A stretch of 45,138 nucleotides of DNA from the NCBI GenBank assembly GCA_026390695.1, contig JAPLFL010000036.1:1-45138 (forward strand), given 5' to 3'. The notes beneath the pieces are model-generated. The model saw only the letters and a list, made by a program, of their open reading frames with translations. It was not told the DNA's origin and searched no databases. Of the stretch, positions 1 to 9,323 are shown one piece after another. The position numbers were made by a program, and so were the translations under genes. Position 1 is the first letter of the stretch, and each line of letters starts with the position of its first letter. This DNA is from Candidatus Kapaibacterium sp. GTDB lineage: Bacteria > Bacteroidota > Ignavibacteria > Kapaibacteriales > UBA2268.

Positions 1-116
1 ACACCAATGCAAATGCTGAATCTTTTAACGCGAAGGTAAAACTATTTAGAGCTAATCTCAGAGGGGTGATTGATACTAAGTTTTTCCTCTTTAGATTAGC
101 TAAACTTTTTGCTTAA
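1..116 (+). CDS. Transposase, C-terminal end (cut by window edge)
   Basis: The frame beginning at base 3 is open from the window edge and ends with TAA at 114-116. Its 37 residues include AESFNAKVKLFRANLRGV and FFLFRLAKLFA. This ending resembles DDE transposases of the ISL3/ISAon1-like type, in which an ESFNAK(I/V)K segment precedes a short helix ending in KLFA. The family call comes from memory of such C-termini and is moderately sure; whether the gene is intact cannot be judged from here. The bases after the stop (117-157) probably hold the right end of the insertion sequence, but without the left end no terminal repeat can be defined. Confidence 0.6.
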   Translation, partial: TNANAESFNAKVKLFRANLRGVIDTKFFLFRLAKLFA

Positions 117-157
117 TCCCCAAAAATTTGACATGACCCGTAATAATGAGCTATGAT

Positions 158-1153
158 TTAGTTCTTGTAGTTCTTCAAAGCCAATTCCAGAGCCTCTTGA
201 ACTTCATCTATAAGTCTTATCGGTTTAATGACTTTTATTGCTTCGTGCCATGAGCAGACCCAATTGATTAGCTCTGGCACAATCGGAACTTTCATTTCAA
301 TTATTGCAGTTTCGTCTTTTTGAATTTTGAATTTCTGTGAGATATGCCAGAAGCGGTTTTCAAAATATTTGACATATTCCTGTTTTATATGAAGTGTAAT
401 ATCTACCGGTTCTCCTGAGTGTGCACCAAAGCTGAATTTGGAGAATTCTTGAAGTGAGAATTCAGGAACTTTTGAAGTTGATTGATATTCTTCTAAGTTT
501 TTGATATTCTGTATAGCAAAGCTACGAAAGCTATTTTTCTTTTTGTAATATGCAATCAAATAGACTGAGCCGGAATAAATAAATAGACATTGTGGGAATA
601 CCTGATATGATGCAGTTTTTGCATCAACAATTCGAGTATAATTAAATGAAATCCAAGACTTCTCATTTATGAACCGAATTAGGGTCAAAATAATGTCGTT
701 ATATTTGCCATAATTATATTGACCGAAGTTTTGTTCCGAGATAAGTGTAGCTTCTGCCAGAGCATCACCTGGTGCAATATTCTCAAGGTGAGTAGTGAGT
801 TTATTAATTTCATCTTCAACAATTGTTCCCTTGAAATTCTTCAGATAAGCCTTCAGAACATAGTAGGAGAACATTTCATTCTCACTTATTTTAATGCTCT
901 CAGATTTACTTTTAGAGTAGTTAGACATTTTCCACACAATTTGATGTTCCTGATGAAATCGTTCAACTGATTCATCCATCTCCTGAACTAATTTCAAATC
1001 CCGTTGAATTGTTCGTTCACTAATGCTGTAAAACTTCTCTGAAAGCTCTTGTTGCAATTCTTTAACTGTGAAAGTCTCACCTGAGAGCAACCTTTTAAAG
1101 ATAAACAGAACTCTCCGTGCTTGTTCAAAATTTTCTTTATTTTTTTCTGGCAT
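158..1153 (-). CDS. WYL-domain transcriptional regulator
   Basis: A 331-residue protein with the layout of WYL regulators. Residues about 8-60 form a winged HTH (ERTIQRDLKLVQEM resembles the DeoR/HTH_11 recognition helix). The middle, about 160-225, is a WYL-type SH3-like domain with SFNYTRI, FPQCLFIYSGSVYLIAYY and FRSFAIQNI, and a C-terminal extension follows. WYL domains bind nucleic-acid or nucleotide ligands, and WYL regulators such as CapW and BrxR often control phage-defence genes. It starts at ATG 1153. A 78-codon ORF lies 105 bp upstream on the same strand and may share its transcript. It sits next to transposase debris, so its target genes may not be in this window. Confidence 0.85.
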   Translation of the reverse strand: MPEKNKENFEQARRVLFIFKRLLSGETFTVKELQQELSEKFYSISERTIQRDLKLVQEMDESVERFHQEHQIVWKMSNYSKSKSESIKISENEMFSYYVLKAYLKNFKGTIVEDEINKLTTHLENIAPGDALAEATLISEQNFGQYNYGKYNDIILTLIRFINEKSWISFNYTRIVDAKTASYQVFPQCLFIYSGSVYLIAYYKKKNSFRSFAIQNIKNLEEYQSTSKVPEFSLQEFSKFSFGAHSGEPVDITLHIKQEYVKYFENRFWHISQKFKIQKDETAIIEMKVPIVPELINWVCSWHEAIKVIKPIRLIDEVQEALELALKNYKN

Positions 1154-1258
1154 AATATACCTAAGTGAAAATAAATTTCATAATCAACAAATTAATATCA
1201 AATTCCTTGCCATAGTGAACAAACTTTGCACAATATGAAAAACAATAAACAACTAATA

Positions 1259-1495
1259 TCATTCCAAATTTATTTGGATCAATACTAAAGTTTTGTGTTC
1301 ATTATTCCCATTATCCGGCTGTTTTACTGAACTAATAAGTGTCTGGCAACTGTCACATTTGAATTTGACTACCTTGGTTAGAATTACAGTATCTTGTGGT
1401 GTATATATCAATCGAATAAAGCGTTCAGAACCGGGATTACAACTGTCTTTCGGTAGGAAAGACCACATTTTATCATCTCCGACCCAATGAGGCAT
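1259..1495 (-). CDS. Small hypothetical protein with a CxxC pair
   Basis: A 78-residue ORF upstream of the WYL regulator on the same strand. It contains KCDSC (a CxxC pair) at about residues 47-51 and one further Cys near residue 19, which could bind a metal or form a disulfide. I recognise no family. The composition (ERFIRLIYTPQDTV) looks protein-like, but there is no clear Shine-Dalgarno sequence before ATG 1495, and the opposite strand is also open over 1293-1490. It may be a real small gene or a chance ORF. The position, 105 bp before the regulator, would fit a two-gene transcript. Confidence 0.4.
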   Translation of the reverse strand: MPHWVGDDKMWSFLPKDSCNPGSERFIRLIYTPQDTVILTKVVKFKCDSCQTLISSVKQPDNGNNEHKTLVLIQINLE

Positions 1496-1626
1496 TGTAA
1501 CAAAAGGAATGGATTGATTCTTTTAAATAAATGTTGATATTTTTTTTGGTTTTTATGAAAATGCTGTAATAATATGAATAGAATTTCGTAATTTACAGTG
1601 TGCCGTTTATGTATTTTGGAGAAGTT

Positions 1627-1719
1627 ATGAAAAAAAGTTTACTGATTTGTGCAATATTCTTTTGCTTTGGCTCGCTTCAGGCGCAGATTTGGAGAAACTT
1701 TAAAATATTCGAAACCTAA
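1627..1719 (+). pseudogene. Orphan signal-peptide ORF before the RHS gene
   Basis: A 30-codon ORF starting at ATG 1627 behind a good ribosome-binding site (GGAG at 1618-1621). It encodes a textbook signal peptide: MKKSLL, then a hydrophobic core, then SLQAQ. It stops at 1717-1719. The following DNA stays open in the next frame with protein-like sequence (KASLKDLSNDEKFN). This looks like the start of a former secreted-protein gene broken by a frameshift or deletion just before the RHS gene. It might instead act as a short leader. Confidence 0.45.
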
Positions 1720-1777
1720 AGCCAGTTTGAAGGATTTATCGAATGACGAAAAGTTCAATATATACAGGAGATTATTA

Positions 1778-4700
1778 ATGTTCAGAAATTTTTACAATTT
1801 AACTAACCTTCCGAAGGTTTTAAACCTTCGGAAGGTTCTCTTCACTGCAATAGCAGCCCTCTTTGCCATATATCTTTCGGCAGGCGCTGCTATTACGACG
1901 AATGGGCTGGTGGCTTATTATCCGTTCACTGGTGGCAGTTATCAAGATTTTAGCGGGAATGGCAACAATGGCACAAATCATGGCTCATCCACAACTACTG
2001 ATAGGTTCGGAATTGCAGGGAATGCGATGAGTTTTGATGGAAGTAGCTCCTATATTGATATTTCTGTTTCTTTAAGTTTAAATTTTTCAATATCGGTTTG
2101 GTTTAATACTTTAGGTTCAACACAAGACCAGAATATTATAGGTTATAATACTGGCGGACCTCAAGGATATTTATTTCACGTTACAACAGAAGGTAAATTA
2201 TGGTTTGGATTTGGTGATGGAAATTTATGGGCTTATGAGGTTATTTCTGATGCCAATACTATACAGAATAATGTTTGGTACCATGCAATAGTTGTAAGAA
2301 ATGGGACTAATATGAAGTTATTTCTAAATGGAATTCTTATCAAACAAGTTGATAATATTACATCAAATTCTGTTGCTAATTTATCGCCTTATCAAATTGG
2401 TCATAGTATGCCAAATGGTCATTCAAGTTGGTATTTTAATGGTAAAATAGACGACATTCGCATCTACAACAGCGCTTTGTGCAATGACGAGATTCAGGAG
2501 CTGTACCACGAAGGAGATAATCTGCAAAGCGGACTGGTGGCATATTATCCATTTACAAACGGCAGCACAAATGATTTTAGTGGATACGGAAATAATGCTA
2601 ATAATAACGGTGCTACTCAAACAACTGATAGATTTGGGAATCCGGGTATGGCATATAACTTTGAAGGAACTTATATGGATGTTCCGAATTCACAAAGTAT
2701 TTGTCCATTAAATTCTTTATCGATTTCAATTTGGCTTAAAGCGGATATTAATCAAGATGATCCTACTCGTTCCCCGCTTTCTAAAAGATATACCGGGCAA
2801 ATGCCATTATACAATTCTTACACTATTACTACCTATCCGGTTAATTCAGATACAAAAGCTGCCGCATATTTCCAATCGAATTCGAGTAATCAAGCCTCAA
2901 TTGGAACAAATATTTTAACCAATCATTGGGAACATGTTGTTACTTCTTGGGATGGAGCTAATATTAATATTTATTGTAATGGAAAATTTAAAGGTACTAC
3001 TGCTTGGACAGGAAATATTGTTTATAATTCTAATCCATTATTATTCGCTCGTCAAGCTATGGATTACTCAGAATATTGGCGTGGTTCATTAGACGACATC
3101 CGTATCTACAACCGCGCTCTCACTCCCTCTGAAGTAACAGCTCTGTATCAGGAAGGCTCGGAAGTGGCTATTGGCTTGCAAACATGGACTACTCAAAACT
3201 TGAACGTTGACCACTACCAAAATGGAGACTCTATCCTTGAAGTGCGCGACGCAACAGCATGGGCAAATACAACGTCTGGTGCATGGTGCTACTACAACAA
3301 TGACCCAGCCAATGGTGGCACTTATGGCAAACTTTACAATTGGTATGCAGTGAATGACCCACGAGGCTTGGCTCCAGCTGGCTGGCATGTAGGAAGCGAT
3401 GCAGAGTGGAAAACTCTTATTGTTTTTTTAGGTGACTCGACCGTAGCTGGTGGTAAAGTGAAGGTTGTAGGTACAAATTTATGGCAAAGCCCAAATACAG
3501 GAGCAACGAATGAGAGTGGTTTCAGTTCATTACCAAATGGATGGCGATGGAATTATGGCACTTTTGCAAATATTAACTTTACATGCAATTGGTGGTCAAA
3601 TACTGAAAATAATTCACAGTTTGCTAATTATTTTGCTATAAATAATAATTCTACGGAACTGAAAACAAGCTCAAGTGGTAAGACTGTAGGCTATGGTATT
3701 CGTCTTGTCAAAGACCCACCCTGCGGAGGTGATCCAGCTCCTCCGACTCTTTCTACTTCAACAATAACAAGTATTCAAAACACATCTGCTGTTAGTGGTG
3801 GTTATAATATTAGTCAGGGCAGTGCTTCTGTTTCGGCAAAGGGTGTTTGTTGGAATACAAGCGGTTATCCGTCGATAAATGATAGCAAAACCATAGATGG
3901 AACAGGCACGGCGAATTTCTCCAGTACTCTTACAAATCTTATCCCCGGTACAATGTATTATGTCCGTGCTTATGCAACAAGTTCTGTTAATACAGGATAC
4001 GGGAATGAAATAACATTTCCAAGTTCGGCGACTTGCACTGCTATTCCCGCCGAAGCCCGTGTACCCATATTCCGTTCATATAATAAGGCTGACGTTGACC
4101 ATTTTTATTGTACAAGCGTTGCGCATCTGAATATTGCCAAAACGTCGAATTTCCATTTCGAGAAATGTGAGGGTTATGTTGCTCCCGATTCGATTGATAG
4201 CCCTTGCTATTCGGTAATATACCGATTATATAGTCCGAATCCTAACGGGAAATTCCTGGCAGAAAAAAGTCATTATTATACAGTAAAAAAATCGGTTGTC
4301 GATAGCCTTGTAGCCAAGGAATGGATTTACGAGGGCTTTATCGGTACCACATTGAACAAGCCCACCAAAGAGACTATGCCCATGTTCTACCTCTGGAAAA
4401 ATAATACATCCGATTCAAAGCTGATTGACCATTTCTACACCACAAGCGAAGTGGAAAAGAATAATGCAATGAAGCATGGCTATGTATATAAGGGAATTGC
4501 ATTTTATGTGTATAGAAGCGGCCCTATCGGCAAGGAATTTTCAAATGGCAAGCAGCCTGATTTGGGTAATGTCAATTTCTTTACTGGCTCGTTTAATCAT
4601 TATGAAAATCCTGCTTTTGCGCTTGCAACGGGTTCAGTGCCGCTTGCGTTTTCCTTCTTTTATAGTTCATTCTCGAATTTAGCTCCTAATCCTCTTAAAC

Positions 4701-7700
4701 CTTTGGGCATGGGCTGGAGCCACAGCTATAACAGTTATCTCGAAACTTCGGATTCAAATATCGTGGTCTATGCTGCTAATGGAGATATGCTGGAATTTGA
4801 TTATCTAAATCAAGATATTAATGGAAATTATTTACCGATTACTCCCGGTGTTTATTCCAAGATGCGTTACATTGGAAACAGAACTTTTTCTCTCACAACC
4901 AAAGACCAAATCAGATATTATTACTATAAATTTGATTCGAAAGACAGCATTGCTTATTTATCAAGCATTTATGATAGAAACAATAATACAATTTCTTTGG
5001 CTTACGAAAGCACAGATGATTCAACGAAAAATCACAGAATTGTTTGGGTGCAATCGTCGTTTGGGGGTAGGAAGCTGAATTTTGAATATTATCCCGGTGA
5101 AGATGCAAATCTAATCAAATCAGTCTCAGACCCGCTTGGACGCAAGATTGAATTTATTTATGACTCAAATAATTTATTGGTAAATTACAAGGACGCTGCC
5201 GGTTTGACCACCGAATACAGCTATCAGTCCGGCTTTTTGGAAATTCCGTTTTTGACGAAAATAAAAATGCCAAAAGGAAATGTAATAATCAACGAGGCGG
5301 ATTTGGCAAAAGCAGCAAATCAAACTCTGAGGCTCAAATCCCAGTATGTGAACACTGCCGATAAGCAATTTCAGGTAACGTACAGCAAAGACCCGAACGC
5401 AGATATTATCAGAGCAACGGATAATAAAGGGAAGTTTATTGAGAATGAATATGTACATGGCTCAATCGCACGGATGTCGAACAATTCAGGCACGCTGGTT
5501 CCGTATTTCGAGGATATTAATAATCCTATGCTGATAACAAAAATCAAGGATTTCAAAGGCAATATCACGAAAATGATTTATGATGGCAACGGGAATGTGC
5601 TGTCGGTCGGCAAACCTTACTCGATTGAGCATAAATTTATTTACAATAATAACAATGACCCTATTCAATATACCGACCCCAACGGAGCAAATATTAATTA
5701 TATATATAATACTTATGGAAACCTGACTGCTGTCCAGAATTTCCGCGGAACAACATCTTACTCCGTGAATAATGATGGAACCATCAAATCCGTTACTGAC
5801 CCGCTTAACCGCACTACATCGATGGAATATAATATCTATGGTAATCCTACAAAAATTACGGATAATCTTGGCTCGACAACGCTTTTAGATTATGATTTGG
5901 TTAGCCGCAGAACCAAGATAACAGATGCCAACGGGAATTCATCTTCATTCACTTATGACATAAATGATGCATTGCTCAGTGCAAAAGATGCTTTGAATCA
6001 CAATACAAATTATGCTTATGATAAAAATTACAATTTGCTGACCGTTACTGACGCCAAGAGCGGAGTTACGGCTTATGATTATGATTTTGATACAGATATT
6101 TTGAAAACAATAACAAATCAAATCGGCAAAAAGACGAATTATTTGTATTGGGAGGATGGTTCGCTCAAGACGCTCACAAAGCCAGATGGCAGAGCAATAA
6201 ATTATTTGTACGATGCAAGCGGCAGATTGAGTCAGGTACAAACGCCGTCCAGAGTAATTCAATATACTTATGACTTCAATTCTAATATATTAACAGCTAC
6301 AAGCAATAGTTTCGGATATACTTTTGACAGCCGTGATTCGCTTGACAGATTAATTTCATACACCGATTCCGACAAAAATCGGATTAGTTATTCTTATGAT
6401 AATAACAGCAATATTCGTTCGATAACTTACCCTGACGGTAAACAAGTTCTTTATTCGTACTTCGCAGATAATTTATTGGCAGATGTAAGAGATTGGAACG
6501 GCAACGGGACATATTATACATATAATGCTGTCGGAGCGCCAACATTGATTCAGAATGCTGCGAATAAAACACGTTCGGTTTATGATTATGATGCTGCCGG
6601 AAGGTTGAAATCTTTAATCAATAAAAGAGATAATGGCGAAATAATCAACTCATACACTTACACAAATGATAAAAATGGCAACCAGACCGAAGAAGCCCGC
6701 GTTGAACCACTTGCAATTGCAGGACAGAAGCCCGGAAAAACCAATTACACTTATGACAAAGCAAATAGAATTATCTCGGCGGACTCGGCGGTATTTGAAT
6801 TTGATGATAACGGCTGCTTGAAAAAGGAAACAGTTCAGGGATTAACCAGCAACTTTGTGTTTGATGCTGAAAATAATTTATTGAATATTTCAGGGAATAC
6901 AAATTCATCTTTCTTTTATGATTGTTTTGGTAATAGAATCAGGACAACGATAAATGGCAAAACCCGGAAATACGTTCACGACCTGAACTCGCCGTTGAAT
7001 AATGTTCTTATGGAGAAAGATTCAAGCGGGACGATATTGAATTACTATGTTTATGGCAATGGCTTGGTTTCGCGAATCAAACCGAACAACAAAACGGAGT
7101 ATTATCATTATGACTTCCGTGGCTCGACGGTTGCCATGACCGACATGAGCGCAAGTATAACTCATAAATATTCTTACGGTGCTTATGGTGAACTGCTTTC
7201 GAGCGAGGAATCGGATAGCAATCCATACCGTTATGTTGGTATGTATGGAGTGATTGATGACAATAACGGATTCTACAACATGCGAGCAAGATATTACGAC
7301 CCATCGCTTGGCAGATTTATAAGCGAAGACCCGGTGTGGAGTGTGAATCTATATCCGTACGCTGGTGGGAATCCGGTGATGGGGATAGATTATAACGGAG
7401 CAGCAACAACTATTCCCGGAAGTTTTGATGGAACAAGCCCTTACAAAAATCGCCCTGCTCCATCTGGAAGTTCAAATAACATACCTGAGAGTTTTAATGG
7501 TGCAAGCCCCTATCAAAATAATGGTTCAAGAGTATGCAGCGCGGCTAATGCAAGAATGATTAAGCAAAGATTAATTACAGAATTAATGACCCAAATGGCA
7601 TATTCAGCCGAAGCGGATCAGAAACAATTTGTTTATGATCAATACGAAATAGTTCAAAACTTTGTTGAAGGAGTTGTTAGCTTATTTGTACCAGGAGCAG

Positions 7701-7906
7701 GTATTGGAACAAGTTCAGGGAAATTAATTTATTATTTAAGTAAAGGAGATGAGTCAAAAGCTGTTGAACAGTCTATTAGTTTAACTTTAAATGTTTTTAG
7801 TAGTGGGTTTAAATATGCATTTAAAGGTACGAACGGAGAACAATACTCTAAATTTATTTTCTTTACTGCTGGTCAAGTAAATAAGCAAGCATTTAAAGGT
7901 AAATAA
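1778..7906 (+). CDS. Modular surface protein: two LamG, FISUMP, Fn3-like, DUF5648-like and RHS/YD repeats
   Basis: The frame is open from 1649, but ATG 1778 follows AGGAG (1766-1770) at a 7-nt spacing and leads into a hydrophobic export signal (FTAIAALFAIYLSAGAA), giving 2042 residues. In order by nucleotide: two LamG/concanavalin-like domains (about 1900-2500 and 2530-3160, each with GLVAYYPF...DDIRIYN), a FISUMP domain (about 3170-3715; YGKLYNWYAV, LAPAGWHVG), an Fn3-like segment (about 3745-4020), two DUF5648-like repeats (about 4050-4540; HFYTTSEVEK), an RHS entry domain (GNVNFFTGSF) from about 4550, many YD repeats, and an RHS core ending near 7395 (YYDPSLGRFISEDP). The last ~170 residues form a variable tip I do not recognise; in RHS proteins this position usually carries a toxin or other cargo. 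There is no T9SS tail, and no clear immunity gene follows. Confidence 0.9.
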   Translation: MFRNFYNLTNLPKVLNLRKVLFTAIAALFAIYLSAGAAITTNGLVAYYPFTGGSYQDFSGNGNNGTNHGSSTTTDRFGIAGNAMSFDGSSSYIDISVSLSLNFSISVWFNTLGSTQDQNIIGYNTGGPQGYLFHVTTEGKLWFGFGDGNLWAYEVISDANTIQNNVWYHAIVVRNGTNMKLFLNGILIKQVDNITSNSVANLSPYQIGHSMPNGHSSWYFNGKIDDIRIYNSALCNDEIQELYHEGDNLQSGLVAYYPFTNGSTNDFSGYGNNANNNGATQTTDRFGNPGMAYNFEGTYMDVPNSQSICPLNSLSISIWLKADINQDDPTRSPLSKRYTGQMPLYNSYTITTYPVNSDTKAAAYFQSNSSNQASIGTNILTNHWEHVVTSWDGANINIYCNGKFKGTTAWTGNIVYNSNPLLFARQAMDYSEYWRGSLDDIRIYNRALTPSEVTALYQEGSEVAIGLQTWTTQNLNVDHYQNGDSILEVRDATAWANTTSGAWCYYNNDPANGGTYGKLYNWYAVNDPRGLAPAGWHVGSDAEWKTLIVFLGDSTVAGGKVKVVGTNLWQSPNTGATNESGFSSLPNGWRWNYGTFANINFTCNWWSNTENNSQFANYFAINNNSTELKTSSSGKTVGYGIRLVKDPPCGGDPAPPTLSTSTITSIQNTSAVSGGYNISQGSASVSAKGVCWNTSGYPSINDSKTIDGTGTANFSSTLTNLIPGTMYYVRAYATSSVNTGYGNEITFPSSATCTAIPAEARVPIFRSYNKADVDHFYCTSVAHLNIAKTSNFHFEKCEGYVAPDSIDSPCYSVIYRLYSPNPNGKFLAEKSHYYTVKKSVVDSLVAKEWIYEGFIGTTLNKPTKETMPMFYLWKNNTSDSKLIDHFYTTSEVEKNNAMKHGYVYKGIAFYVYRSGPIGKEFSNGKQPDLGNVNFFTGSFNHYENPAFALATGSVPLAFSFFYSSFSNLAPNPLKPLGMGWSHSYNSYLETSDSNIVVYAANGDMLEFDYLNQDINGNYLPITPGVYSKMRYIGNRTFSLTTKDQIRYYYYKFDSKDSIAYLSSIYDRNNNTISLAYESTDDSTKNHRIVWVQSSFGGRKLNFEYYPGEDANLIKSVSDPLGRKIEFIYDSNNLLVNYKDAAGLTTEYSYQSGFLEIPFLTKIKMPKGNVIINEADLAKAANQTLRLKSQYVNTADKQFQVTYSKDPNADIIRATDNKGKFIENEYVHGSIARMSNNSGTLVPYFEDINNPMLITKIKDFKGNITKMIYDGNGNVLSVGKPYSIEHKFIYNNNNDPIQYTDPNGANINYIYNTYGNLTAVQNFRGTTSYSVNNDGTIKSVTDPLNRTTSMEYNIYGNPTKITDNLGSTTLLDYDLVSRRTKITDANGNSSSFTYDINDALLSAKDALNHNTNYAYDKNYNLLTVTDAKSGVTAYDYDFDTDILKTITNQIGKKTNYLYWEDGSLKTLTKPDGRAINYLYDASGRLSQVQTPSRVIQYTYDFNSNILTATSNSFGYTFDSRDSLDRLISYTDSDKNRISYSYDNNSNIRSITYPDGKQVLYSYFADNLLADVRDWNGNGTYYTYNAVGAPTLIQNAANKTRSVYDYDAAGRLKSLINKRDNGEIINSYTYTNDKNGNQTEEARVEPLAIAGQKPGKTNYTYDKANRIISADSAVFEFDDNGCLKKETVQGLTSNFVFDAENNLLNISGNTNSSFFYDCFGNRIRTTINGKTRKYVHDLNSPLNNVLMEKDSSGTILNYYVYGNGLVSRIKPNNKTEYYHYDFRGSTVAMTDMSASITHKYSYGAYGELLSSEESDSNPYRYVGMYGVIDDNNGFYNMRARYYDPSLGRFISEDPVWSVNLYPYAGGNPVMGIDYNGAATTIPGSFDGTSPYKNRPAPSGSSNNIPESFNGASPYQNNGSRVCSAANARMIKQRLITELMTQMAYSAEADQKQFVYDQYEIVQNFVEGVVSLFVPGAGIGTSSGKLIYYLSKGDESKAVEQSISLTLNVFSSGFKYAFKGTNGEQYSKFIFFTAGQVNKQAFKGK
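1805..1837. repeat. Perfect 33-bp palindrome inside the RHS signal-peptide region
   Basis: Two 16-bp arms (left arm aaccttccgaaggttt) are exact reverse complements around a single central T. The palindrome is read through in frame and encodes TNLPKVLNLRKV, immediately before the hydrophobic core of the signal sequence. It has the form of a short dispersed palindromic element inserted into a coding region. As RNA it would form a strong hairpin 27 nt after the start codon and could affect translation. Confidence 0.8.
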
Positions 7907-7937
7907 TACATTTATTATATTTATTTAGGACACAAAA

Positions 7938-8915
7938 ATGAAAATATATCTGTTAATATTGAATTTGTTCATCGCAACAAATCTTTTTTCACAACCAATC
8001 AGCTATACTTACGATAAGCTGAATCGACTGACTTTCATTGATTATCAAAACGGAACAACGGTTAGCTATACCTATGATGAGTTGGGGAACTTGACTGGCA
8101 AAACTATCGGCGGCGGGCCGCAGATTATTGCACAGAGCGACAACCAAGATGTCTGCGTCGGCGATATGTTAAAGCTATTCGTTAAAGTTAGCGGCAGCGG
8201 ACTAACTTATCAGTGGTATAAAGACGGGAATTTACTGAGCGGAGAAATAAAAGATGAATTGATTCGCACAGCAACTTCAAATGACGCTGGAACTTATTTC
8301 TGCAAAGTAACAAGTACAAAACCACCGATGCTCTTGAACTCTAACAATATGATTGTTACTGTGAGTGTACCAATTGTCATAACAAAGCAGCCACAAAAGA
8401 TTATATCAAAATTTGTCGGAGATAATCTGAGTGAGTCGCTTATTACAAGCGGAACAAGCCCAACATATCAGTGGTATTTCGCAGGAACTTTATTAACTGG
8501 ACAGACAGGTTCAACATTAACGTTAACAAATCTGCAAATTAAAGACAGAGGTAAATACTACTGCAAAATTACAAACCGATGTGGAACAGTAATTTCAGAT
8601 ACGCTAACTCTCGATATTGTAACTTCAGTTTCAGAAAATAACGCAAGTGGTTATTTCCTCTTCGACTGCTCCCCCAATCCCTTCGACGAATCTACAAATA
8701 TCAAATTCGTTTTGCAACAAGCAGGACAAGTCAAGCTAACAATTTCCGATATTTCAGGAAGAGAATTGATGGTACTTGCTGATAAACTATTTGATGCCGG
8801 AACAAGCGAAATAAAGTTTAAAACCGGAGATTATAATTTAATGAATGGAACTTATTTCTATTCGATTTCTGTTAATGGATTTAAGGATACAAAGAAGATG
8901 GTATTAATGAAATAA
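7938..8915 (+). CDS. Secreted YD-repeat / Ig-like protein with T9SS C-terminal sorting domain
   Basis: A 325-residue protein starting 31 bp after the RHS gene, with AGGA before ATG 7938. Residues 1-18 are a signal peptide ending near LFSQ. Two YD repeats follow (YTYDKLNRL, YTYDELGNL), then two Ig-like domains (about 60-130 and 140-215), each with YQWY and a late cysteine in YFCKV or YYCKI. The end, from SPNPF to KKMVLMK, is a type A T9SS sorting domain. Known for the family: such tails direct export through the type IX system and surface attachment. The tandem arrangement suggests co-expression with the RHS protein, which has no sorting tail of its own. Confidence 0.88.
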   Translation: MKIYLLILNLFIATNLFSQPISYTYDKLNRLTFIDYQNGTTVSYTYDELGNLTGKTIGGGPQIIAQSDNQDVCVGDMLKLFVKVSGSGLTYQWYKDGNLLSGEIKDELIRTATSNDAGTYFCKVTSTKPPMLLNSNNMIVTVSVPIVITKQPQKIISKFVGDNLSESLITSGTSPTYQWYFAGTLLTGQTGSTLTLTNLQIKDRGKYYCKITNRCGTVISDTLTLDIVTSVSENNASGYFLFDCSPNPFDESTNIKFVLQQAGQVKLTISDISGRELMVLADKLFDAGTSEIKFKTGDYNLMNGTYFYSISVNGFKDTKKMVLMK

Positions 8916-8930
8916 TAAATCTCTGGAAAA

Positions 8931-8961
8931 GATGGACTCCACTTTTGAAGTGGAGTCCATC
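8931..8961. terminator. Strong palindromic hairpin after the RHS/T9SS pair
   Basis: Perfect 14-bp arms (gatggactccactt and its complement) around a TTG loop, 16 bp after the stop at 8915. The arms are long enough for a transcript-ending or stabilising hairpin, but no clean T-tract follows on either strand. It is built like the palindrome at 1805-1837 (long perfect arms, tiny loop), so it may instead be a dispersed repeat. Confidence 0.55.
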
Positions 8962-9102
8962 TCAAAAGAGAGATTAATATCGTTTTTTGAAAACATTACC
9001 CACCTAAATGAAATGAAGTAACTTCATTATGAAACTCTGTAAACACTAATAAAGAATCAAGTTCTCGTGAAAAGAAACGCCGGAACGCTCAAAAAGAACG
9101 TC

Positions 9103-9314
9103 TCCAAGGATTTTTATGGCTTCTCTAACGACTTTTACAGCATCTCCAACGAACTTTACAGAGTCTCCATTGATTTTTACTTTAATTCCAACGACTTTTA
9201 CTTCGTCTCCAACGAACTTTACGGCGTTTCATTTGCTTCATACGCCATGTCAATTTAGTCTTTACGGCGTTTCATTTGATCTTTACGCCGTTCCATTTCG
9301 TGTTTTTACGGTTT
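9103..9314 (+). repeat. Degenerate 21-bp tandem array (about 10 units)
   Basis: Ten consecutive units of 21 bp (two are 22 bp) share a core like tccaacgaactttac and are otherwise diverged. The plus strand is open from GTG 9067 to 9258, and each unit gives a seven-residue motif close to [VI]SN[DE][FL]Y plus one residue (ISNELYR, VSNELYG). A second frame is also open. The array ends 10 bp short of the stop of the CARF regulator at 9324. I treat it as a repeat array or decayed repeat gene, not a confirmed gene. The rest of 8962-9102 shows nothing recognisable. Confidence 0.7.
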
Positions 9315-9323
9315 TTAGAGCTT

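Noticed and set aside
1649-1777. Earlier start of the RHS protein
   Set aside because: ATG 1649 has no RBS and lies inside the signal-peptide codons of another frame; ATG 1778 has AGGAG and leads into a signal sequence.
9067-9258. 63-codon plus-strand gene over the 21-bp array
   Set aside because: GTG start without a Shine-Dalgarno site; two frames open because the repeat lacks stops. Kept as a repeat only.
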